From the NCBI GenBank assembly GCA_037349315.1, contig JBAIAC010000042.1, forward strand, positions 806,001 to 870,000: a stretch of 64,000 bases of DNA. Direction: 5' to 3'. This stretch comes from Chelydra serpentina. Lineage: Eukaryota > Chordata > Testudines > Chelydridae. Position numbers and translations under genes: made by a program. The notes under the pieces are model-generated. The model made no database searches. It saw only the letters and a list, made by a program, of their open reading frames with translations, and was not told the DNA's origin. Below are positions 33,501 through 43,200 of the stretch, piece after piece; the first letter of the stretch is position 1, and each line of letters starts with the position of its first letter.

Positions 33501-34160
33501 TAATTGGTGACCCTAGTTGGATGTAATGGGGCGTAATTAGAAACTGAGCCCAGCTGTGGTGGTGAAGCAGGCAGAGCACTGCTTAACTAGGGCTGGGGAC
33601 TCAGCAGAGGAGGAAGATCGTGGAGAAAGGAACAAAGCAGGCTCCCCTCCGGGAAGAGCCTGAGGAAGTCAAGTGGAGAGACCCACCTGGAGCAGAATCG
33701 GCTCCTGAGGGGTAGCCCTGAGTGAAGCCCTACCTCGGGGAAGAGAAGAGAGGCCCAGGAGGGGTGGGAAACCAGTTCACGTGGAATTTTGGACTCCCAA
33801 CGGGGGAAAAGCCTACGAAGTGAGTGCCTTGACAAGAGTGAGGAGAACTGAGAGAAGCCCAGGAAGGGTGAAGGACCTTTGTGTACATCAACTGGAACGC
33901 TGAGTCCCCCAGAAGCGGAGTGAACCATTGCGTGACTCCGCTGGAGGAGAACACTCTGAGGGTGAGTTGGGAGACGACGCAGGCTGAGAGGCCATTGTAC
34001 ATCTGTGGGAGAGCACAGTAAGGGCACCCTAGAGGAGGACCCCATGCAACACTGGGGCCAGAGACAAAGGGGCACCCACAAAGCAGAGACATGCTCTTCC
34101 AGTCCTGTTTCTTGAACAGAAGAGGTTGCAAATGGTCCACAGGCAACCCTTGCAGAAACA
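30541..34160. other. Mostly unassigned DNA
   Basis: No gene was recognised. A possible inverted-end element with a 25-base palindrome lies at 30710-30895. The segment from about 33355 to 34150 is GC-rich and LTR-like in texture (AGAGGAGGAAG-type purine runs, long minus-strand Pro/Ser/Leu frames), but it has no definable ends. Open frames throughout lack domains. Confidence 0.35.
30710..30895. repeat. Small inverted-end repeat element
   Basis: ATGGGAGATGTAATTCTC near 30716 is the inverted counterpart of GAACTACATCTCCCAT near 30861. A perfect palindrome with 12-base arms occupies 30748-30772. This is probably a MITE-like unit; family unknown. Confidence 0.4.
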
Positions 34161-34168
34161 CCAGCTAA

Positions 34169-34552
34169 GGGTATGTCTACACTGCAAAAAGAGGTGTGTC
34201 TTTTAACTCACATTAGCTAACTTGGATTAAAATAGCAGTAAAGACACAGCAACTTGGGTTTTAACTCAGGGTTAGCAACTCAAATTCCACCCCCGGCTCC
34301 TCTATAGGCTTTAATTTGAGCTGCCAACCCAAGTTAAAAGCCGAGTTGATGTCTTTACTGCTATTTTAATCTGAGTTAGGTAACCCAGGATAAGAACCCA
34401 TAGGGTGACCAGACAGCAAATGTGAAAAATCAGGACAGGGGGTGGGAGGTAATAGGAGCCTATATAAGAAAAGGACCCCAAAATCAGGACTGTCCCTATA
34501 AAATCTGGTCACCCTACGAACACACCTTTTATTTTTCAGTGTAGACATATGC
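34169..34552. mobile_element. PIF/Harbinger-like MITE containing a nested hAT-like MITE
   Basis: Termini GGGTATGTCTACACTGC and GTGTAGACATATGC are inverted repeats flanked by TAA on both sides (34166-34168 and 34553-34555). Inner arms are also inverted around a CAACTTGGGTTTTAACTC-like block. A second element is inserted at 34401-34516. Confidence 0.8.
34401..34516. mobile_element. Nested hAT-like MITE (TAGGGTGACCAGA family)
   Basis: A 116-bp element with inverted ends TAGGGTGACCAGA and TCTGGTCACCCTA. Flanks AGAACCCA and CGAACACA agree at 6 of 8 positions, consistent with an old 8-bp duplication. Confidence 0.7.
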
Positions 34553-35599
34553 TAAAGCCCTGTCACCTAGGAGCAGCTTTGTCTTTCTTGGAGTTTGTCT
34601 TCACTGCAAAGTCAGCTGAAGTTATAACTCAAATGCTGCCCTAACTTGAGACCTGCCCCACACAAAACCCCTTAATTCAAATGCAATGTTGCTTGTAGCT
34701 CACATTGTTGTCCCATGGGAGAGTACAACTTGAGTGAGCACAACTCATCAGCTGCTAACACAGCTGCTCTGTAGTGTGGATGCAGGCTAGCACAACTTCA
34801 GTGCCACCAGTCCTCCAGTGCCTTCCCACAATTCCCCAGTGTGCCCCAAAAGGACAGACAAGTTCTCCAACAATTCACTGGGAAAGAATTCCTAGAGTGG
34901 CTCAGCTCACGGGAGAGCTATAGGATGTATCCCAAGAAGTGCTAGCAGCACATTCAGGAGAGAACAGAGCCATTGTGAACATGGCAACATGAGTGTTATT
35001 TTTGCAGCATGGGCATTCTCACTGGAGCTAGGCTTACTCAGGAGTAGAGCTCTGCAGCGAACTGATTTCTCAGTTCGCTGGCACTCCTGAAATATCAGGA
35101 AAAAAATTAGTTTCAGATCAACCCAAAATGAAAATTTTTTCAAACTTTTCAGTATACTGAAAAGTCAGAAAATTCATTTGGGGTCAAAGAAAAATGGTTC
35201 GTTTCACCCACAACGAAAATGTTTTGTTTCGATTTTGAGCTTTTATGTTGAATAAAATTGAAGGAAATTTCAAACTGAAAAGTTGTTTCAAATCAAAACG
35301 TTTTCAGAATTTTTTTTTAACTGAAACAATTTGGTAAATTCAGCACAATTGCACAAAATGTTTCAGCTGTCCCAAATCTGCATGTTCCATAAAAAACAAA
35401 GTTTTGGTCAAAAAATTCCCACCGCCCCCCCAAATTCTATTTGAGAGGAGTCACTCCAGTGCAGGTCAGATGAGTTAGATCTGCAATGAAGATGTAACCT
35501 GCAGACTCTTGCAGAAATCTATCTCCTTAAACCACTTTGTGGCCCATTTTCTTCCTCAGTGCCTTGATTTTACACCAGATAAACGACCCAATGAAAGCT

Positions 35600-35662
35600 T
35601 TCAGAGTAGCAGCCGTGTTAGTCTGTGTCAGAAAAAAGAAAAGGAGTACTTGTGGCACCTTT
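35600..35662 (-). mobile_element. 63-bp PLE 3' insert with 12-bp target duplication
   Basis: This insert contains only the extreme PLE 3' terminus (AGCAGCCGTGTTAGTCTGTG, then GGAGTACTTGTGGCACC). Perfect 12-bp copies of CCAATGAAAGCT flank it at 35588-35599 and 35663-35674. Confidence 0.85.
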
Positions 35663-37740
35663 CCAATGAAAGCTGCTCATCTAAGATGGCCTGGCTACTA
35701 ATCTTGAGATTCCTGTGGGCATAACAGGAGAAGTTTGCACCACTTGCCATAACCATACTCCGTTATTTCAGCACTCTTGCTTAAGAAAAATACTACTATT
35801 GAGGCAGCTGACATCAGGCTTGGGTCTCAAGAAACCAGCAACACAAAGGAAGATATACAAATAGTCTTTGTTCTGATAGGAGAATGAATCAGAACTTATT
35901 GGTTAATGACAGGCAGTGCTGAATATGGAAGAATCTGCTATTTATTTTTTTAAACATGTGAACATGAGTTTATTGCTCATGAGAACAGAGAGATCTGACC
36001 CAGTGTTCGGTTATGTAAGGATACCATTTGGCATAGCCGAAACCCCTGCAGTGTTTCAGAGAAAAAACAGAAACAGTGAGAAGGTCATAGTGGTCGTGGT
36101 GGAAATCAACTCCACATGAGCTCTCAGTGTGACGCTGTGGCTAAGGCCAAAGACATCCTTGGATGTATAAGGAGGGGAATACCAAGTAGGAATAGGTGTT
36201 TCCTCTGTATGCAACATTAGTGAGACTGTTACCGGTCTGTCCAGCTGTTACATCAACTTTGAAGGTCCTGGAAGGGTTGCCTGGGAGGATTGAACCTGGA
36301 ATCCTGTGAATTTAGGAGCACTGAGTGGCTGCTGCCTGACATAAAGGGCTGCCTTGTTAGCCCTGAGGCAGTTGCAGACTCATAAACCTCTAAACCTGGT
36401 TCAGCCACTAGAGGGAGACATGGAGGCACACTGGGTTAACCTGCTTTGCACTTAATTTAGCTAGTCAAAAAAATTCTGTCAAAATGTTACTTTTTCCAAT
36501 GGAAAATGGATTATGTGAGAAACAGACATTTTCTTTCAAAGAAATCATTTTAATTCAAACTGTTTGGAATTTCATTGAAAAACAAATCTAAAATTCAGTT
36601 TAAAACCAAAAAATGTTAGTTTTTTCAGATTTTTGTCTTTGTTTTTATTAACAGATCCATTCTTTTATAGCAGAAATCTTATAAAATTTGTTTTACAACT
36701 TAAATAGAGATATTAGTGTTATACACATTTATAAACTGGCCGATGTAAGTCCCTAAAGCTGCATTGACAAGACCTGCTACCAGTCACTTTCCTCGACTTT
36801 GTAATCTTGATCACATATTGTGGTTGATGCTTTTCTACTCTTTGTCTTCCTCGTCTATCTTTTCAGTTGCTGGTGTCAGTTAAAGTCTTTCATCTCACAT
36901 TTAGGTCCAAACTTCTGTTTTTCTTGCATTTTAGTTGTGTAACCTATGTATTAGCTGTCCTATCAAAACTCTGCATAATATTATAATTTTCTCCATCTTC
37001 CACCAAAAACACACACACCCAAAATTAAGACAAATGTCAATGAAGATTACAAATGTCTCATTTTCACCAAATTTTTTTATGGAGAGGGCGGGGGGACATT
37101 GCTGAACAGCGCTATGTAAAATGTTAGCTCAAAAGTGTATGTTTTGCCCTCTGTGTTTGAAAAGCTGTAGCAGCTATAGGTGCTTCATGCCTATAGTTCT
37201 TCATTTCTTTCTCCTTCTGATATTATTTCTGGTGGTGGGTTTCTGGCCTGTATGCCTTTATGAATTGGTTGCGTTTGCCAGGTCATGCTATGACAACAGA
37301 CACACCCTCATTGAAAATAATATCTGATTTCACTTTAAATGGTTCGTAAAACTCTGCTGTGAAATAACCACTTTGATTTAAAGAAATCTGCTCCCACTGC
37401 AGCAGCAGCTCTGAATGCGCCATAGACAAGAAACACTTCTTGCTACATACAAACTGGAAAACACTTTGACAATGACGTTACAATTGGCATTTGGCAGATT
37501 ACGTATTTGCACTTTTTAGCCCCCGTCAAGCATTTGGGGGCGATAGTGGTTTGAGCAAAAGGAGCGACAAAATATTAAGACTATTTTGTGTCTGACCACC
37601 ACAGAGGCGGGTCGAGTTATTTTCCGTATAGGTTTGGTACGTGTTCAGGTCAAAGCCACACATATCTGGGTAGCAGCTCAGCAGAGACGGGGGCTGAGTT
37701 TGTTGCAATGGAACAAAAATTAAACTTCCGCAGCGCGTCT

Positions 37741-37771
37741 GTGTGTGTGTGTATATAATATATATATATAC
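37741..37771. repeat. GT/TA microsatellite
   Basis: A run of GT dinucleotides passes into ATATATAT. Confidence 0.8.
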
Positions 37772-38121
37772 AACCAGCCACTCAACATTGTTTGTGTGCA
37801 TTTTGGTAGCATCTACAGAACACAACTGAAATCAGGCCTCCATTGCTCTACACACTGTAGTAGGAAGAAGGCCTGAAACATAAACTTTTGAATCAGAGGC
37901 CTGGTATGAGGCCTGAGGCCTGGGCAAAAGTAGTGGTCAGAGCTTTGCTGATATAAAGCAAAGTCAGGCTGTGAGCAAGACGCAGGCCCTGCTCACAGAA
38001 TCTGGCAAGAGCAGGGCTGATAGTGCAGAAACACACATTCCTCACGCAAGCACATTCCAGAAGGGTGGTACCAGAACACCTTGATACCAACACATTCCCC
38101 AAAGATAACGAGAACACATCG

Positions 38122-38885
38122 AAAATAAGAAAGAAAAACTTGTAGCACCTTAGAGACTAACAAATTTATTTCAGCATAAGCTTTCGTGGGTTAGTACCCA
38201 CTTCATCGGATGCATGGAATGAAACATACAGTAGACAGATATTTATACAGTCAGAGAAACATGATAAGGTGGAGGTGCATGGACCAACCTTAAGAGGCTA
38301 ATTAATTGAGAGAAACCATAACAGCAGGGGGAAAAAAACCTTTGAAGTGATAAACAAGATGGTCACACAGGTGTGAATGAGGGTCGTTAACTTAAGGGAA
38401 ATAGATTCAATTAACGTAATGGCTGAGCCATTCCAAATCTTTATTTAATCCTGAGGTAATACAATCTAGTTTGCATATCAATTCGAGTTCAACAGTTTCT
38501 CTTTGAAGTCTGTTTTTGGAGTTAATCTGTTGCAACACTGTGACCCTCAAGTCTGTCACTGAGTGATTAGGGAGGTTGAAGTGTTCTCCTACAGGTTTTT
38601 GAATGTTATGATTCCTGATGTCAGATTTATGTCCATTTATTCTTTTGCGTAGAGACTGTCCGGTTTGGCCAATGTACATGGCAGAGAGGCATTGCTGGCA
38701 CATGATGGCATATATCACATTGGTAGATGTGCAGGTGAATGAGCCCCTGATGGCGTGGCGGATGTGATTAGGTCCTGTGATGGTATCACTTGAATCGATA
38801 TGTGGACAGAGTTGGCATCGGGCTTTGTTGCAAGGATAGGTTCCTGGGTTAGTGTTTTTGTTGTATGGTGTGTGGTTGCTGGTGA
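38122..38885 (-). mobile_element. Penelope-like retroelement, 5'-truncated
   Basis: A 764-bp insertion within an LTR, flanked by perfect 12-bp duplications GAGAACACATCG (38110-38121 and 38886-38897). The minus strand carries the C-terminal GIY-YIG endonuclease part of a PLE protein followed by the 3' UTR whose terminal pieces recur across the window. RT domain and 5' end are absent. Confidence 0.9.
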
Positions 38886-38895
38886 GAGAACACAT
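38407..38895 (-). CDS. PLE GIY-YIG endonuclease domain (C-terminal fragment)
   Basis: The open frame is 162 codons, but its ATG lies in the target-site duplicate, so real PLE sequence begins a few codons later. It shows a CNKARCQLCPH Cys-rich segment, then VIYAIMCQQC and YIGQTGQSLRKRINGHKSDI, which are the GIY and YIG motifs with the catalytic Arg region, and then PVGEHFN. In Penelope-like elements this domain nicks target DNA during retrotransposition. Upstream RT is missing, so the copy cannot be autonomous. Confidence 0.88.
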   Translation of the reverse strand: MCSLTSNHTPYNKNTNPGTYPCNKARCQLCPHIDSSDTITGPNHIRHAIRGSFTCTSTNVIYAIMCQQCLSAMYIGQTGQSLRKRINGHKSDIRNHNIQKPVGEHFNLPNHSVTDLRVTVLQQINSKNRLQRETVELELICKLDCITSGLNKDLEWLSHYVN

Positions 38896-39344
38896 CGATC
38901 TCTCCTAAAGATGAGGTTATGATGACAGTGTGATAAATAAAAATGCTTTAATCAAACCAATATGTACAAGGCATGGGGGGTAACAACCCATGTTCGGAGG
39001 CAGTAAATATGTCAGAGGGGCAATACATAATTTTTTTGTATTTTTGCATAAAATGAGTCTCAAGGAGAGTGTCTTTGGCCAGCCGAAGGGATAGTGAAAA
39101 GTCCGGCCACTAATTGAGCTGCATCCATTGTCATAGGCATACATGCATTGAGTGTACTTGTAGCAAGTATAAGGCACCTATACAGTGTTTCATCGACAAT
39201 AAACCAGGCCGGGTGCCTTCATACCTTAACGGATCTTGAGGTCATTGGGCGGTTCGCTCAAGGTCTGCTATGCCAACTCTGCACGGAGCTGGGACGGCAC
39301 ACAGAGAGAACACACACACGCAGCTGAATATCTGACAACACACA

Positions 39345-39545
39345 CTGTACAAATACATAGTACGAGACAGCCCATGCCCCAAAGAGCTTCCAATCTAAAT
39401 GGGAAGGAGAAATGTAGGACTGAAGCGCAGAGATTTTAAGTGACTTGCCCAAGGTCACTTAGTGAGTCTGTGTCACAGAGCTGGGATTTGAACCCCCAGC
39501 TCACAAGCTTGTTCCTCATCCACAAGAGCATCCTGGCTCACTAAG
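39345..39545 (+). repeat. MIR/CORE-SINE-like ancient repeat
   Basis: TGACTTGCCCAAGGTCAC followed by GAGCTGGGATTTGAACCC is the classic MIR core sequence. The preceding CCCATGCCCCAAAGAGCTTC block is also a common companion. It is non-coding. Confidence 0.8.
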
Positions 39546-40215
39546 GTTTTCAGAGCTTATGCAAGGTATCCTACCTACACTCCAACTCTATACCTGGGCG
39601 GCTGGTCCCTGTGCATTGGGAACTTTATGGGACTTGGGCACAGATCCCTGACTCTCAAGTTAAACTCCTCCCTAGCAAAATGCAGCATAGCATCCTCTGG
39701 GACAGAGACAGGAAAGAAGCAATCAGCCGTGATGTGGCATCTACCCAACACCAGGAGCATCGGTACAAGAGCTTGACTATCCCAACGCTGCTGGAAAGGG
39801 AGAGGGGACAGGTCTGGATCGGGCTGCTCCCAGCAGGTCTGGGAAATACCCGTTGTAATTTCATTCCCACGCTCTTTCTCAATTTTTATGCAGCAAAAAA
39901 TGTTGGGCCCCCCTCTAGCTCGCAGAGCTGCTGTTTACAGGAAAGCATGGGGGCGTCTGGAAGCCAAACAATGCAATGCCTCGCAGCTCTGCAAGTGCAA
40001 ATGCTTCGATTAAGACAACGCAATCAGTTCAGTCTTTAGCCTTAAACGGCGAAGGAAATCCACAGAGCAGTGATAGAAAAGAAATTCAACAGCTTCTGAT
40101 AAATAAGACTTCCTGGCGTTGGATGTGTTGTTCATTTTATTTTATGCATAATAGGTGGTTCTCCTGATTCACGGCCCTGCTTACTGGTGTGCTCTCCTCT
40201 TGGGCTGTACATACC
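39546..40215. other. Upstream flank of the KLRB1-like gene
   Basis: This is the likely promoter side of the receptor. No clear TATA box or upstream non-coding exon was identified. Two overlapping open frames (39611-40039) have no domain. Confidence 0.4.
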
Positions 40216-40288
40216 ATGGCTGGGGACGTCATCTACGCTGATCTAAACATCCCGGGAGCCCGCTTACCTTGTTCATCTCAACCCCACA
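40216..40288 (+). CDS. KLRB1-like exon 1: cytoplasmic tail with ITIM
   Basis: The ATG at 40216 opens MAGDVIYADLNIPGARLPCS. V-I-Y-A-D-L fits the ITIM consensus (V at -2, Y, L at +3) and is nearly identical in position to that of mammalian and avian NKR-P1 tails. The exon ends in phase 1 at A/GTAAGT. Confidence 0.88.
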
Positions 40289-43200
40289 GTAAGTGTGTTC
40301 TTACTTCCTACTTTTGTGCTAGGATTGGGATTTTCAGCTACATCTCCAGGTTTCTAAAGGTTCAGAGACAGGGTCCAGAATAGAGGCACTGGTTTGTGTC
40401 ATATAGAGTCACAGGAATGTCGGAGTAGAAGGGAACTTGCTGGATCATGTGGTCCATCCCCCCATGCTGGACAGGACCAAATCTGGGCCTTGGGTCTAGC
40501 CGAGTAAATGACTATTTATTAGTTGATATGTATAGTGTATTTTAAACTTTGTACTGCCTCAATGTAAATGTCTCCCAGGCCGCTTCAGAGCTAATTGTAG
40601 CCCTAGCACAGAAAGACAAGCAGAGTATAGTTTTGTCACAGTCTCCTCAATGCTTATTTTAGTTTATTATTTACAGATTTGGGGTGGAAACAAGTTAACG
40701 CTGTAGGTGACAATGTTTCCTGCCGAGTGTCTCTAGAATAATGGGGTAGGTGGAGGCTGGCACGTATTCACAGGGTCTCGTCTGTGCCCCTTCAGTGTCC
40801 CAAACCCCCAGGGTTCACGCCGTGCTACAGCCGCCCATAGACTCCAAGGCTGGGTCTTCGGGCACCAGTGATCCATGGGTCCCTGCCACAAATCCAACCA
40901 CGCCAGACCCCTGTGGGTGGCTTGTGCTGTATCCCTCCAAGGGCACAACGTGCTCAGGGAGTATTTGCAGTGACGCAGGCAGCCTTTTCAGAACAAAGTA
41001 ACAGCTTATTAGTCAGCTGGCTACAGACTCTGAACGTCCTTGGGTTGGCAAAGAAGCAAAAGTTACACCATCCTGGCCACGAACCAGCCACGCTGCAATG
41101 GATTTCATCTCTCTCTCTCTCTCTCTCTGTCCCTTTGTCCTCCCCAGGGGAGAGCTTCTCAGTCCCTGCATAGGGAAGTCCCTATTCCAACCACCCAGCA
41201 CCATTTTCCCTTTTGTTCTCCAGCTCTGTTCACATGTCTCACCTCATGAAGTTTCCTGCTCTTAGGCATTGATGGTTCAATCCTTGGGACTTCTCTCCGA
41301 ACCTTCTGTTGATCTGGGTCGGTTTCAGCCAGTGCATTAAGGACCCAATTCATTCCAGCCAGGCAGCGAGGTGACACACACCCGTGTCTCCTGCACTTTT
41401 CCAGGAGCAATGATAACTCCCCTCCTGCCTGACACCTAGGTGGCAATGCACAGTTCAGAGGAAAACTGAGGCATGCATAGGAATCATGACAATATTACAA
41501 AATTTTCCCACTTTGTCACAAAAGGGATGAAAGAAAGCTTCCGCGGGTGAGTTTGGGGAAGAATGAGTGAGAATGAGCATCGAGATTCGGGATACTCAGA
41601 GAGTGAATTTAAATGTATTATTTCAGAAAGCAGGGCAAAGACTGCTCTCATTTAAACCAGTGTAAACCCAGACTAACTATTTCTGGAGTCACTGTGGATT
41701 GACACCAGGGTCACCGAGATCAGGATCCAACCCCGACTCCATTGACTGCAGTGGGGTCACTCCGGATTTACACCAGGGTCAGTGAGATCAGAATTTAGCC
41801 CTGAATCCTTCAGGTAAGGTTACATTTGCAACAGAGACATTTCACTGTGCTAACAGCGAATGACATGGGATAATGGAGATGGACCATCTTTCCTTTAGAA
41901 GAAGTGGCTGAGAGTACAGTCCAGTGGTTCTCAAATATTTTCCTTTTTGAAAACTGATGTATTCGGTCCCCACCCAGTCCCAGTTCAGCGCTTCCGCACT
42001 TGGTAACATGAACCATTAATCATAGAATCATAGGTTTGGAAGGGACCTTGAGCGGTCCAGTCCCCTGCGCTCATGGCAGGACCAGCACCTTCTATAACAT
42101 CCCTGACAGGTGTTTGTCCAACCTGCTCTTACAAATCTCCAATGATGGAGATGCCACAACCTCCCCCTAGGCAATTTATTCCAGTGCTTTAACCACCCTG
42201 ACAGTTAGGAAGTTTTTCCTAATGCCCAACATAAACGTCCCTTGCTGCAGTTTAAGCCCATTGCTTCTTGTCCTATCCTCAGAGGTTAAGAACAATTTTT
42301 CTCCCTCCTCCTTGTAACAACCTTTTAGGTACTTGAAGACTGTTATCATGTTCCCTCTCAGTCTTCTCTTCTCCAGACTAAACAAACCCAGTTCTTTCAA
42401 TCTTCCCTCATAGGTCATGTTTTCTAGCCCTTTCATCATTTTTGCTGCTCTTCTCTGGACTCGCTCCAATTTGTCCACATCTTTCCTGAAATGTGGTGCC
42501 CAGAACTGGACACAATACTCCAGCTGAGGCCATATCCGCGCGGAGTAGAGCAGCAGAATTACTTCTTGTGTCTTGCTTACAACACTCCTGCTAATACATC
42601 CCAGCACGATGTTAGGGTTGGGTTTTTTGTTGTTGTTTGTTTGTTTCTTGCAGCAGTGTTAAACTGCTTACTGATGCTAGGTCTGAAATAAATAAAAATC
42701 CGTAGCTCTTACCTGGGGGGTTTCACCCCTAGATTTCAAAGTGCTTTACAATGGTCAGTGTCATTATCCCTGTTTTACACATGAGGAAACTGAGGCACAG
42801 AGCAAGAAAATGATTTGCCCGGCATCACCCAGGTGGTCAGCGCCGGAGCTGGGAAAGAACCGTGGTTTCCTGCATCCCGCTCCACCCGTCCATCCACGAG
42901 GCTGATAAAACAAAATGAAAGTGACCTTGGTTTAAAGCCACCCCCTCCATGTTCTCTCTCAGTAGTTGATCTCAGCTTGCTCTGCCATAGACTTCCTGTG
43001 TGATCATGGGAAAGCCGCTCCAATCTCTCTGGACCTGAGTTCCAGCTGTAAAATCAAGGTGTCAGTACTTCTCTACTACATAGGAGTGCCGCAAGCAGTT
43101 ACGGGGAGTGTATTTGCTGGTGCCGTATAGATTGGCGCGCCATCCTCTTGCAGGGGTTTCTAGACAAGCTTTAAAAGAGAATAACGGGGAGTCTGGTGGC

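Larger units (their letters stand above)
34590..37855. other. Repeat-rich DNA without a gene
   Basis: It contains AT-rich self-complementary blocks (about 35090-35420 and 36470-36650), a 63-bp PLE insert (35600-35662), a degraded plus-strand CR1 trace (about 36125-36250, GGCTAAGGCCAAAGACATCCTT) and a GT/TA microsatellite at 37741-37771. Short open frames have no recognised domain. Confidence 0.5.
37856..39340 (+). mobile_element. LTR (copy B of a family), disrupted by a PLE
   Basis: It begins TGTAGTAGGAAGAAGGCC and ends CTGACAACA, flanked by perfect CACAC duplications (37851-37855 and 39341-39345). An ATATAAAGC box near 37954 and ACAATAAACC near 39197 give plus orientation. A PLE insertion occupies 38122-38885. 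Net LTR length is about 709 bp. A second copy of the family lies at 49368-50186. Confidence 0.8.
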
